From NCBI GenBank assembly GCA_038231255.1, contig JBBRLR010000011.1:10327-74326 (forward strand): a stretch of DNA of 64,000 bases, given 5' to 3'. The DNA is from JALYUS01 sp038231255. GTDB lineage: Bacteria > Chloroflexota > Chloroflexia > Thermomicrobiales > JALYUS01. Shown here one piece after another: positions 25,458-34,405 of this stretch; position 1 is the first letter of the stretch; the number at the start of each line of letters is the position of its first letter. The notes under the pieces are model-generated. The model had not been told where the DNA came from and did not search any database. It saw nothing but the letters and a program-made list of their open reading frames with translations. Made by a program: the position numbers and the translations under genes.

Positions 25458-26858
25458 ATGACCGTGACCAATGCGACGATCAGCACCGACGGCGCGAGCG
25501 ACGCGTTCCGCGAAGGGGGCGACGTCACTCCGGCGGCGGTGTTGAGTCGGGCGCACGAGGCGAATGTCGAGTTCGTGGACTTGCAGTTCATTGATATCCT
25601 CGGCATGGTGAAAAGCGTGACCATCGCCGTCGAACAGTTGCCGACCGTTATTGCGCGCGGCATGTGGTTCGACGGCTCATCGCTGGAAGGCACGTCGCGC
25701 GTCGCGGAGCGGGACATGTACCTGATCCCCGACCTCGCGACCTTCGCGATCGTGCCGTGGACGGAAGCCGGGGCGGGCGGCGCGACAGCCCGCCTGCTCT
25801 GCGGCGTCCACCGCCCGGATGGCGAACCGTTCCTCGGCGACCCCCGCGCCGTCCTCACCCGCCAGTTGGAGCGGGCACGCTCGTTCGGCTACACCTACGC
25901 CGTCGCGCCCGAAGTCGAGTTCTTCCTGCTGCGGCGCGACGGCGACCGCATCCGCCCGCCGGAGGGGGACAGCGGCGGCTACTTCGATTCCGCCGGGGGG
26001 GTCGCCGCCGCCGTGCAGCGCGATGTCGTCCGGCTGATCCGCGAGATGGGCATCCGCACCGAGGCGTACCACCACGAAGTGTCGGTCGGTCAGTACGAGA
26101 TTGATTTCCCCACCGACGGCGCCTTGCGCACGGCGGATGGCCTGATTACCTTCCGCACGGCGATGAAGGCGGTTGCGGCGCGGCGGGGTCTGCACGCCAC
26201 CTTCATGCCGAAGCCAATTGCCGGACTCAATGGGTCGGGGATGCACATCCATCAACGCCTCGATCACCTCGATTCCGGCCTCAGCGCCTTCACCGACGAT
26301 TCCGATCCGTATAGCCTGTCCGACACCGCGCGCGCCTTCATGGCCGGTCAGTTGGCGCACGCACGCGGCATGTCGGCAGTGTTGTCGCCGCTCGTCAACT
26401 CGTATCGCCGGTTCGTGCCGGGCCATGAAGCGCCAATCTTCCTGATCTGGGCGCGCGTCAATCACGAGGCGCTGATCCGCGTCCCGGCGGACACCGGGCC
26501 GCAGCACGCCGGCCAGATGGAACTACGCTGCCCCGATCCCGCCGCGAACCCGTATCTCGCCTTCGCCGTGATGCTCGCCGCCGGATTGGACGGCATCGAA
26601 CGGAATCTCGCGCTCTCCGAACCCTCCGAGGAGAGCCTGTACAGCGTCTCGGACGAGGAGTTGCGCTCCCGCAATGTCGGCATGTTGCCGATGACGCTCG
26701 GCGAAGCGATCATCGAACTCGAACTCGATGGCGTGATCCGCGAGGCGCTCGGCGACCATATCTACGAGCGATACGTCGCGGCATTGCGCCAGCAGTGGCA
26801 CGATTACCGCAAATGTATCAGCCAGTGGGAGGTAGATCACTACCTCGAAGCATATTGA
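25458..26858 (+). CDS. glutamine synthetase family protein (copy 1)
   Basis: A GlnA-fold ligase of 466 aa. The start is fixed by AGGAGG at 25445-25450. The N-terminal beta-grasp part covers about 25-110 (VEFVDLQFIDILGMVKSV). The catalytic domain has YAVAPEVEFFLL with metal-binding Glu residues (about 140-151), YHHEVSVGQYEIDFP (near 200), NGSGMHIHQ (near 258) and the RRFVPGHEAPI loop (about 314). It resembles bacterial GSI enzymes, but several catalytic-loop details differ from the copy at 32981. A specialised gamma-glutamyl ligase (for example on a polyamine) therefore remains possible, and the PucR regulator next to it would fit that. Confidence 0.88.
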   Translation: MTVTNATISTDGASDAFREGGDVTPAAVLSRAHEANVEFVDLQFIDILGMVKSVTIAVEQLPTVIARGMWFDGSSLEGTSRVAERDMYLIPDLATFAIVPWTEAGAGGATARLLCGVHRPDGEPFLGDPRAVLTRQLERARSFGYTYAVAPEVEFFLLRRDGDRIRPPEGDSGGYFDSAGGVAAAVQRDVVRLIREMGIRTEAYHHEVSVGQYEIDFPTDGALRTADGLITFRTAMKAVAARRGLHATFMPKPIAGLNGSGMHIHQRLDHLDSGLSAFTDDSDPYSLSDTARAFMAGQLAHARGMSAVLSPLVNSYRRFVPGHEAPIFLIWARVNHEALIRVPADTGPQHAGQMELRCPDPAANPYLAFAVMLAAGLDGIERNLALSEPSEESLYSVSDEELRSRNVGMLPMTLGEAIIELELDGVIREALGDHIYERYVAALRQQWHDYRKCISQWEVDHYLEAY

Positions 26859-26906
26859 TACTGAACCGGGTTGTAATGGGCCGTCAGTGATTCAGCAGGA
26901 TCAATA

Positions 26907-26940
26907 GGATCATCCACTTTTCGATGATCCTGATGATCCT
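26907..26940 (+). repeat. 34-bp repeat GGATCATCCACTTTTCGATG..., copy A (inverted pair)
   Basis: Bases 26907-26940 are the exact reverse complement of 27640-27673. The region around it (26890-26965) is built from GATCCTGAT units and is itself partly palindromic. The gap 26859-27200 contains this repeat, a CTATGCTATATGG promoter-like stretch near 27058 and no other gene I can support. Confidence 0.9.
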
Positions 26941-27200
26941 GATGATCCTGTTGGATCCTGCTGAACCTCCTGACCCCACTCGCGATGGGCGATAGCGTGC
27001 AGGATCATAAGTCCAAGTCCAGCAGGTAATTCTCTGGATTGGGCAAAGCGCATAAACTGCTATGCTATATGGAGAGCGACCAGACGAAGAGATACTCCTG
27101 CTCACCATGATGAAGCGACCTTTGTCGCGGCGGGGCGGGTATTGTTTTCGTAACCCAGATTATGGTCGCAGGCATTGTGACGGGAAGAAAGGAGCACCGC

Positions 27201-27587
27201 ATGACACCGGAGCACGTACAGGGGGCAGTGGACACGTACTTCGCTAGCCTCGGTTCATTGGATGTCACGGAATAGCTCGCAGCAGTTGCAACCGACGCGG
27301 TGATGCAGGACCCGGTAGGCACGCCTGTACTCACCACCCACGATGCCCGCCGGGAGTTTTACAACGGCATCGCCTCCCTCCTCACACACCTCTCCGTCGA
27401 CCCCGATCAGACCTACATCAATGGCAATCAGGCTGCCGTGAAGTGGACGGGGCACGCCACATCGAACGGGGGCAAGGCGATCGAGTTCGATGGCATTGAC
27501 GTGCTTGCGATTAACGATGCGGGCACGGTGCAAACCGTGATGGCGTATTGGGACGTCGGCATGATGCTGGCGCAGGTGTCGGGCTAA
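27201..27587 (+). pseudogene. SnoaL-like (NTF2-fold) protein with an in-frame TAG at codon 25
   Basis: ATG at 27201 follows GAAAGGAG at a good distance. The frame reads MTPEHVQGAVDTYFASLGS, reaches TAG at 27273-27275, and continues in the same frame as LAAVATDAVMQDPVGTP... to a TAA at 27585. The whole is 128 codons, the usual size of a SnoaL-like domain. The stop falls where relatives usually have Trp (D-x-W-L-x-L-F-A-D-D), so one TGG-to-TAG change is the likely cause. It may be a recent null allele, a base-call error or a read-through site. GTG 27300 could restart a truncated product. It is framed by the 34-bp inverted repeats at 26907 and 27640. Confidence 0.75.
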
Positions 27588-27639
27588 TCACGCCACGCTC
27601 GCCCTAACTGGCTCGTGGTTCAGGCATGAGGAAGTCAAC

Positions 27640-27673
27640 AGGATCATCAGGATCATCGAAAAGTGGATGATCC
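27640..27673 (-). repeat. 34-bp repeat, copy B (inverted relative to copy A)
   Basis: The exact reverse complement of 26907-26940. It is followed by CCCGTTGAT units (27673-27700) up to the gltB stop codon at 27711. It lies between the convergent SnoaL pseudogene and gltB. Confidence 0.9.
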
Positions 27674-27710
27674 CGTTGATCCCGTTGATCCCGTTGATCC
27701 TGCTGACCCG

Positions 27711-30700
27711 CTATTCCGTCGAGATGGACGGGTCCACCTGCTGCGATTCGGGCACAACCTTGATGAAATCGTGCATCGGATCGGTACACATGCCGCGCAC
27801 CCGATCCGCAGCCGCGTCCTGACCGCTGGTGACCAGTCGCTCTGCGTAGCGCGTCAGCAGGTCAACGACGGTGCAGGCATCGCCCTCGGTGAGGTCGGCC
27901 ATCGTGATCTTCGCGCCCTTGGCCATGCGGCGGTCAATTGCCGCGCGGTCGAGGCCCATCGCCGGGACGAGATGCTGATAGACGACACCGCCGGTCATTC
28001 CGGCGCAGAGCCACGGGCCGGGGTCGCCGAGGACGACGGCGCGGCCATTGGTCATGTACTCGAAGGCGAATCCCTTGATGTTCGCGCGCGTCGCAATGCC
28101 GCCCCGGCTGTCGTCAATCGGTTCGGTGATCTCTCCGCCGATCACGACATCGGCGCCGGAAAGCCGAATGCCGGCGCGCGAGTCCGCGTTTCCCTGAACG
28201 AAGAAGGTGCCGCCCTGCGCGCCGTACGCGAACGACTTGCCCACGCTGCCATCCACGCGCTTGCCGTCCATGTTGGTGCCCTTCAGGATAGTGATCGCGC
28301 CACCGAATGCGCCCTTGCCGACGCCGTCCTGCGCGCCACCCTCGACGGTGAGATCCACACCGTCCACATTGAAGCAGGCGAAGCCGTTGCCGACGACCGA
28401 GCCGTCATCGAAGGTCAGGGTGGCGGTCGTCGGCAGTGTGTTCGGCTCGTACAGCCGGGCGCGGGTCATCTCGCCCGCGAGCACGGTGCCGACGACGCGG
28501 TGATCGGGGAGCACGGTCGGCTCCGCATACGCGACGCGCTGATCGCCGCGCGCCACATGGCGGGCGACCGTCGCGGCGACGTGCCGCGAGCGGTCAATGC
28601 GCAGGACGCGCAGCGTGCGGTCGGCGCCGATCTCCGTGAGCCATGCCGCCTGCTCCGCCGGGGCGAGCATTCGTGTGAGGTCCACGCGGTCGAGCATCCG
28701 TGCCTGCACGAGTAGGTCGGAGCGGCCAACGAGGTCCTGCGTCCGCGTGAAGCCTAGCGCCGCCGTCAGTTCCTTGATCTCCTCGCCGAGCGCGCCGAGG
28801 AAGCGGACGAGTTGCTGCACGGCCTCCTCGTAGACGCGCGGCACGAAGTGCTTGACGCCCTTCTTTTGCGCTTCCTCTTCCGAGTCCATCTGCGTGGCGA
28901 TGCCGACGTGGCAGGTGTCGAGTTGGCAGCCGCGGCAGATCGTGCAGCCGATCGCGACCATCGGCAGCGTGCCGAAGCCGATGCGGTTCGCGCCGAGCAG
29001 CATCATCCGCACGACATCCGCGCCCGTCTTCATGCCGCCGTCCGCCCAGAGTTCGACCTGCTCCCGCAACCCGGCGGCGACGAGCGCGCGGTGCGCCTCG
29101 ACGATGCCAATATCGGAGGGCAGGCCGACATGCTTCAGCGCGTGCGTCCGCGCCGCGCCCGTGCCGCCATCGTAGCCCGAGAGCGTGATGATGTCCGCGC
29201 CACTCTTGGCGACGCCGACCGCGATCGTGCCGATGCCGGGCACGACGGGCACCTTGACCGACACGCGCACATGCGGATTCGCCGTTTTCAGCTCGTCCAC
29301 CAGTTGCGCGAGGTCCTCAATCGAGTAAATGTCGTGGTTGTTCGAGGGCGAGATGAGGTCCACGCCCGGTGTCGCGTTGCGCGCCCTGGCGACCTTCTCG
29401 GAGACCTTGGAGCCGGGCAGGTGGCCGCCCTCGCCGGGCTTCGCGCCCTGCCCGATTTTGATTTCGAGCAGGTTGGACGAGTTCGCCAGTTCGGCATTGA
29501 CGCCGAAGCGCCCCGACGCGATCTGCTGGCCGCGCCACTGCGGGTACTTGCCGATCATGTCCTTGATTTCGCCGCCCTCGCCGTTGAGCGAGACGATATT
29601 GAGGCGCATCGCCGCCTCCGGGTACGCCCGGAAGGCCGTCTCGCCCTGCGAGCCGAACGACATGCTGCTGATCGCAATCGGATAATCATGCCCGCCGATC
29701 CCGGCGTCCACGGTCGTGGGGTCAATCCCGGTGGCGATTGTTCTGATAGCGTCGGCTTCCGCCCGCACCCCTACGCTACCGGGAAAGCGGAAATCGAGGA
29801 GGTGGCGCAGGCTGACCGGATTTTCGGTTTCGAGGGCCGTCACCTTCGCGCTGTAGTCGCGATATGATTCCAAACCCGCCGCGACGTTGCGGACGCTCTT
29901 CCAGACTTTCGGATAGAAGTGCGCGACGCGCGTCGGCTTCGCCACGAGCGTGCCCGCCGCGATCAGGACGCGTTCTTCCGCCAGCGCTTCCAGTTGCTCC
30001 CACGTCAGGCCACCCGTCGCACTGCCGCCGTAGTTCTCCGCGCCGAACATGCGCGCGACCTCGACGTGCAGGCCGACGGAGGCGAACAACCGGCTGTAGC
30101 CGCGCACCTCATGGATGCCGATCGTGCTGATAACCTTCTCGATCCCCTTGGTGAGCGCGGAGATCAGATTGGCGAGGCCATCCGGCGACGCCGCTTCCGC
30201 GATCTCCCACAGAAGATAGGGGCAGACGCCGTCCGCGCCCATGCCGAGTACGAGCATCAGATCGTGCAGCGTGCGGATGCCCGCCGCGCGCATCACCAGC
30301 CCGACGCCGCGCCGGAGCGCGTAGCCGTCCGGCCCGCCCGAGGAGCGACGAAGCGCCGTGTCCACCGCCGAAATCGCCAGCAGCGGATCAATCGGCCGGT
30401 TGCCGTGCGTCAGCGCGCCCTCGTCGTCGAGGACGATCAGCGGCGTGCCACCGTTCGCGGCCGCGACCGCTTCCTCACCGAGCCGGTGGAGCGCGCTGCG
30501 GAGCGACTCGCCCGGCCACTGCGCCATCGCGAGGACGGCGGGCCGCGTGTCGCCCTCGAAGGTCATGAAGTCTTCGAGCGTCCATGTCCCCATCTGGTGG
30601 GCGACGGCGCGATGATGCCGCAAGCGGGCAAGATCATCCCCGCCACCGGGTCGCAGTCCACCGGTGAACAGGGGAGTGATGAGTTCGGTGCAAGGCAGTT

Positions 30701-32402
30701 TCCGGTCGTGATCCGCGAGGCCAATCGGCGGGCGCGGGCCGAGCACGACGCGCGTCGAGAACTGCTCGATTTCGCGCTCGCGGTCAATCGCCGGGTTCGT
30801 GACGACCGCGACCGACTCCTTGAAGTAGTCGGCGAGGTTCTGCCGTTCCCGCGAGAGCGCGGCGAGCGGGCCGTCATAGCCGAGCGAGCCGATGCGCTCA
30901 TTGCCGCTCTCGGCCATCGCCTCGGTCAGTTTCAACTCCTCGCTCTCGAACGCCCATGCCGCGATCAATCGAGAGGACTGAGGAAGAGAGGGCGATTCAT
31001 CCTGCCCAGAGGGCGCCCGCGCCCCTACGCCCTGTTCGCTGCCCACCGGCTCCGGACTCTGGCAGACGAGGAAGCGGCGGTAACCGGTCGCGCTGATGCC
31101 GCGTGCCTGCGCCCGACGCATCACATCGCGCAGGATAGCGTCGTAGGTCTCGACGTGCGTGCCGACGCCGCGCGTCAGGACAATCGCCATCTTCTCACCC
31201 GGCGCGAGCGGCTTCGGGTCCTCATCCATCTCCGTGACGGGCACGACGCCCTTTTCCGAGGAGAAGACGATCCGATCCTTCGCGACGCAGAGCCAGAGCG
31301 GGCGGAGACCGAGCGCGTCCACCGTGCCGACGAGTTCGTCGCCGACGCGGATCGCCATCGCCGCCGGGCCTTGCGCGAACGGCCCCCACGCCTGCCGGAA
31401 ATACATCAGCACGTCGGCCATCTCGTCGGGCACGCGCTTTATTTCGTTGACGATCGGCGGGAAGATCAGTTCCAGCGCCTCCCGCAGCGACAGGTCGTAG
31501 CGATGGATCATCCCTTCGAGGGTCCGGTTGACATCCTGCGAGTCGGACGCGCCGGGGACGAGCGGGATGTGCAGCATCTGCGACTCGGTGCGAAACTTGG
31601 AGATCGTGTTGATCTCGCCGTTGTGCCCCAGGAGCGAGAAGGGCTGCACGCGCTCAAACGCGGTCGTCGTGTTGGTGCTGTAGCGGTTGTGGCCGATGCT
31701 GATCGCGGAAACGAAGGCGGGATCGCCCAGGTCGGGGTAGTAGGCGGTCAGCACTTGCGCCGTGCCCCGCACTTTGTACACGACCGAGTCCGCGCTGAGT
31801 GAGACGGTGAGCGCGGCGGTGCGCGTCTCGATTGCCAACTGGAGGTCGAAGAGCAGCCGGTCCCGCGCCGCGTTGTCGCGGGTCGGCGTGCGGAAGGCGA
31901 TCTGCCAGGTCGTGGGCTCTTCGCGCCGCCCGAGGCGACCGAGCGCGTCCGGCACGACCGCCATCGGCCGGCTGACGAGCAGTTCGCACCCCGCCTCGCG
32001 GATCACATCGTCCACGGTCGCCATGATGCGCTCCGCCTGCTCGCGGTCGGCGGGCGGCACGAAGAAATGACCGACCGCGAAGCGCGCATCGTGCGCGAGC
32101 GCCGGGTCGTCGCCCCTTGCGACGAGATCGCGTGCCCAGAGCGCGCGGGGAATGTCGGTCAGGATGCCGCAGCCGTCGCCCTCGCCGTCAATCTCGCCGG
32201 AGCGGTGGTGCATCGTCGCGAGTGCGTGCAGGACGCGCGTCACGTTATCGCGCGTCGGCGCGCCGTGCCGCTCGACTATCGCCACGAGGCCGCAGGCGTC
32301 GTGCTCGACGGGGCCGATGTATGTGCCGATGTCAATCGAGGGATCGAACTCCGAAATACTGGGTGCGAGATATGGTGCGCTGCGTACATCTGTCCGTTGC
32401 AT
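27711..32402 (-). CDS. gltB: glutamate synthase, large subunit
   Basis: GltB transfers the amide nitrogen of glutamine to 2-oxoglutarate. ATG at 32402 has GGGAGGG upstream and gives 1563 aa. A 36-residue propeptide precedes Cys37 (HDACGLVAIVERHG), the N-terminal nucleophile of the class II amidotransferase domain (37 to about 430). The FMN synthase domain covers about 800-1220, with the 3Fe-4S cysteines in CTICRGCQLDTCHVG (near 1155). The GXGXG beta-helix domain follows (about 1300-1540). A linker near residues 462-480 (VGSEQGVGARAPSGQDESP) is encoded by an intergenic-repeat sequence. No gltD is in the window. The gene lies behind a T-box leader. Confidence 0.95.
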   Translation of the reverse strand: MQRTDVRSAPYLAPSISEFDPSIDIGTYIGPVEHDACGLVAIVERHGAPTRDNVTRVLHALATMHHRSGEIDGEGDGCGILTDIPRALWARDLVARGDDPALAHDARFAVGHFFVPPADREQAERIMATVDDVIREAGCELLVSRPMAVVPDALGRLGRREEPTTWQIAFRTPTRDNAARDRLLFDLQLAIETRTAALTVSLSADSVVYKVRGTAQVLTAYYPDLGDPAFVSAISIGHNRYSTNTTTAFERVQPFSLLGHNGEINTISKFRTESQMLHIPLVPGASDSQDVNRTLEGMIHRYDLSLREALELIFPPIVNEIKRVPDEMADVLMYFRQAWGPFAQGPAAMAIRVGDELVGTVDALGLRPLWLCVAKDRIVFSSEKGVVPVTEMDEDPKPLAPGEKMAIVLTRGVGTHVETYDAILRDVMRRAQARGISATGYRRFLVCQSPEPVGSEQGVGARAPSGQDESPSLPQSSRLIAAWAFESEELKLTEAMAESGNERIGSLGYDGPLAALSRERQNLADYFKESVAVVTNPAIDREREIEQFSTRVVLGPRPPIGLADHDRKLPCTELITPLFTGGLRPGGGDDLARLRHHRAVAHQMGTWTLEDFMTFEGDTRPAVLAMAQWPGESLRSALHRLGEEAVAAANGGTPLIVLDDEGALTHGNRPIDPLLAISAVDTALRRSSGGPDGYALRRGVGLVMRAAGIRTLHDLMLVLGMGADGVCPYLLWEIAEAASPDGLANLISALTKGIEKVISTIGIHEVRGYSRLFASVGLHVEVARMFGAENYGGSATGGLTWEQLEALAEERVLIAAGTLVAKPTRVAHFYPKVWKSVRNVAAGLESYRDYSAKVTALETENPVSLRHLLDFRFPGSVGVRAEADAIRTIATGIDPTTVDAGIGGHDYPIAISSMSFGSQGETAFRAYPEAAMRLNIVSLNGEGGEIKDMIGKYPQWRGQQIASGRFGVNAELANSSNLLEIKIGQGAKPGEGGHLPGSKVSEKVARARNATPGVDLISPSNNHDIYSIEDLAQLVDELKTANPHVRVSVKVPVVPGIGTIAVGVAKSGADIITLSGYDGGTGAARTHALKHVGLPSDIGIVEAHRALVAAGLREQVELWADGGMKTGADVVRMMLLGANRIGFGTLPMVAIGCTICRGCQLDTCHVGIATQMDSEEEAQKKGVKHFVPRVYEEAVQQLVRFLGALGEEIKELTAALGFTRTQDLVGRSDLLVQARMLDRVDLTRMLAPAEQAAWLTEIGADRTLRVLRIDRSRHVAATVARHVARGDQRVAYAEPTVLPDHRVVGTVLAGEMTRARLYEPNTLPTTATLTFDDGSVVGNGFACFNVDGVDLTVEGGAQDGVGKGAFGGAITILKGTNMDGKRVDGSVGKSFAYGAQGGTFFVQGNADSRAGIRLSGADVVIGGEITEPIDDSRGGIATRANIKGFAFEYMTNGRAVVLGDPGPWLCAGMTGGVVYQHLVPAMGLDRAAIDRRMAKGAKITMADLTEGDACTVVDLLTRYAERLVTSGQDAAADRVRGMCTDPMHDFIKVVPESQQVDPSISTE

Positions 32403-32803
32403 GGCTGTACCCTCCCGAAGAACGAGATCGTTCGGTGCAGGGACGCCGGGCGTAACGCAAACAGCCCCCGTCCCCGCTGAGGGACGAGAGGCGGACAGCA
32501 GTCCAATCTCCCGCGGTACCACCCTCGTTGCCGCGCGTCTATCCCACGCGACCACTTACCGGCTGAGGGACGCGCAACGTGACAGCCAATCACCGGCGAA
32601 CGATGCACTCGCACGCCGTGAGGCGCACGTCCCTTCCGTGCATTGTCGCCATCCGCTCCTGGGCTGCTTTCGATGGATCGTGCCCCGATTCCGGCCTTCC
32701 ACCTGCCGCCGGATCGCTGGCGGGGAATACCCACCTACTGTTCCCACTCAACGCGGGTTGCGTCGTTTGTGTGCCCGATTTCGCACGGGTGTGTGAAAAC
32801 GGT
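32403..32803 (-). promoter_or_regulatory. T-box riboswitch leader of gltB
   Basis: Read on the minus strand: loop E strand AACAGTA (32742-32736), upper helix GGTGGGT (32735-32729) pairing with ATCCATC, AGCGA bulge (32718-32714), distal loop GGTGGAA (32703-32697), 3' specifier strand GAAAGCAG (32671-32664), lower helix TGGG/CCCA, F-box-like CCGGTAAG (32562-32555), Stem III CGCGT-GGGATAG-ACGCG (32550-32534), T-box GAGGGTGGTACCGCGG (32526-32511) and a terminator-like hairpin (about 32493-32464) with a weak T-tract. The codon is unclear. GAA, AGC and GCA overlap in the loop; alignment with the leuS leader favours AGC. The UGGU bulge expects a tRNA with A73, which disfavours tRNA-Ser. Confidence 0.85.
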
Positions 32804-32809
32804 AACGAA

Positions 32810-32839
32810 GGAATATCACCGTTTGGTGATACCTGTCAA
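32810..32839 (-). promoter_or_regulatory. gltB promoter with palindromic operator between -35 and -10
   Basis: On the minus strand TTGACA (32839-32834) and TATTCC (32815-32810) are 18 bp apart. The spacer is a perfect inverted repeat: forward TATCACC (32814-32820), GTTT, GGTGATA (32825-32831). A protein bound there would block RNA polymerase, so gltB is probably controlled both at initiation and by the T-box. The regulator is not identified. Confidence 0.65.
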
Positions 32840-32910
32840 TCCGATCAGATGAAGTCCGTACGTCTGCATAGTGTGCAAACAGGCTGCTTGGGCGGTTGCA
32901 CAGGCAAGGA

Positions 32911-32978
32911 AACCTCACCCCCGGCCCCTCTCACTGCCCAGAGGGCGCCCGCGATGGAGAGGGGCCGGGGGTGAGGTT
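32911..32978. repeat. 22-bp perfect inverted repeat AACCTCACCCCCGGCCCCTC...
   Basis: Arms 32911-32932 and 32957-32978 are exact reverse complements around a 24-nt loop. The loop region contains CTGCCCAGAGGGCGCCCGCG (32934-32953), a 20-mer that also occurs inside the gltB coding sequence (31002-31021). It sits just past the stop of the second glutamine synthetase gene and could end its transcript. Confidence 0.9.
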
Positions 32979-32980
32979 CT

Positions 32981-34405
32981 TTAGAAGCGGTTCCAGAGAT
33001 ACTGGTTCGACACATCGTGGTGGAACTGAATCTCCGATGGCTTGATCAACGTACCGAGCTTGCGTGGGCAACGATCGGCCGATGCCTGCTTCAAATCAAC
33101 GTACTTATCGCGCACCTCGGCCCCGAGAGCCTCAGCGACCCAGTCACTGCCCCGCATCGCATCAATCGCGTCGTAGATATTGTCGGGTAGGATCGCTTCC
33201 CGCGTCCGAGCGTCCGGGGCGAGGGGGCCGTCCAGGCCAGTCCGCATGACCGAATAGATCGCGAGGTAGGGGTTCGCGTCGGGTGCGATCGAGCGCACCT
33301 CGATGCGAGCCGAGTTCTTGTTGCCGATCGGGATGCGCACCATCGCGCCGCGGTCAATCGGCGAGGCCTTAATCTGGTTCGGTGCCTCGAAATGTGGGTC
33401 GAGCCGCCGGTAGGCGTTGACGCTCGAATTGTAGACCAGACAGAGGTCGAGCGCATTGGTTAGGACGCGGTCAACGAACTGCCAGGCGAAGTCCGAGAGG
33501 CTCTCCTGGCCATTGGCGTCGTAGAAAATATTGGCGCCGTCGCGGCCGATCGAGATGTTGGTGTGCATGCCATTCCCGTTCACACCGGTGACGGGCTTGG
33601 GCAGGAAGCTCGCGGTCATATCGAGTTTGTTCGCCACCTGGCGGCAGATCAGCTTGTAGAGCATCACCTGGTCCGCGCCGATCGTCGCCTCGACGTAGCC
33701 GTAGTTCATCTCGAATTGCGAGGGAGCAACCTCGGGGTGATCCTTCTCGTTGGCGAAGCCCAGCGCGCGTTGCGCTTCCGCGGCAGCATCAATGAATGCC
33801 CGCAGGGGATCGCCCGGCAGCGAGTGGTAATAACCGCTGGTACTGATGAACTCGAACTGATCGGTCTCGATGTAGTGCTGCTCGGCGTGCTGCCCCTTAA
33901 CGAGGATTCCCTCGATCTCGTTCGCGATGTAGCAGCTCAAGCCGTCGTTCTTGAGTTTCGCGGCGGTGTAGTCCTTCAGCCTGGCACGGAGGTCGGATCG
34001 GTAGGGGCTGCCATCTCGCTCCTGTACCTCACCAAAGACGAGCACCTTGCCCGGCCCGAAGATATCCGACGGGAGCCAGTAGAACGCCGACCAATCGATC
34101 CCCAGGCGGAGGTCCGATTCATGCTGTGCGGTGAAGCCGCGGATCGAGGAGCCGTCGAAGGTGAGGTTATCGGCCGATTTGAGCAGGAACTTCTTGTCGT
34201 AGTCGAGCATGTGCAACCGGCCTTCGAGGTCGGTGAAGCAGACGGTGACGGCCTTGATCCGCTTTTCATCGGTGAGGTAGCGCATGCGCTCCTCGCGAAT
34301 CTTGTCCGGGTCGGTCCGCGCGGCACGCTCGGCCTTTGCCTGGAGATTGAGTTCCTCCAGCTCGTCATAGGGAATTTCCAGAAATTCGCGCAGGTTCCCG
34401 CTCAC
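32981..34405 (-). CDS. glutamine synthetase family protein (copy 2)
   Basis: 474 aa from GTG at 34405, which has AAGGAG eight bases upstream; an in-frame ATG upstream adds eight residues. The GS beta-grasp part contains VTVCFTDLEGRLHMLDYDKKF (about 55-75) and FDGSSIRGFTAQHESDLRL (near 85-103). The catalytic domain contains CYIANEIEGILV (near 160), EVAPSQFEMNYGYV (near 230), NGNGMHTNISI (near 280) and NKNSARIEVRS (near 378). FDGSSIRGF and EVAPSQFE are typical of true GSI enzymes. The HHDVSNQYLWNRF tail lacks a clear adenylylation-site tyrosine. It is transcribed toward gltB, from its own unit. The 34406-34629 gap has a TACACT box near 34503. Confidence 0.9.
   Translation of the reverse strand: MSGNLREFLEIPYDELEELNLQAKAERAARTDPDKIREERMRYLTDEKRIKAVTVCFTDLEGRLHMLDYDKKFLLKSADNLTFDGSSIRGFTAQHESDLRLGIDWSAFYWLPSDIFGPGKVLVFGEVQERDGSPYRSDLRARLKDYTAAKLKNDGLSCYIANEIEGILVKGQHAEQHYIETDQFEFISTSGYYHSLPGDPLRAFIDAAAEAQRALGFANEKDHPEVAPSQFEMNYGYVEATIGADQVMLYKLICRQVANKLDMTASFLPKPVTGVNGNGMHTNISIGRDGANIFYDANGQESLSDFAWQFVDRVLTNALDLCLVYNSSVNAYRRLDPHFEAPNQIKASPIDRGAMVRIPIGNKNSARIEVRSIAPDANPYLAIYSVMRTGLDGPLAPDARTREAILPDNIYDAIDAMRGSDWVAEALGAEVRDKYVDLKQASADRCPRKLGTLIKPSEIQFHHDVSNQYLWNRF

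Noticed and set aside
27800..31810. Long plus-strand open frames opposite gltB (up to about 627 codons)
   Set aside because: GC-rich codon bias keeps the antisense frame open; the products are Arg/Asp-rich, have no family features and overlap a well-supported gene.
32669..32671. GAA as an assured glutamate specifier in the gltB T-box
   Set aside because: The same GAA sits at the loop E position in the leuS leader, so it may be structural; the codon is left open.
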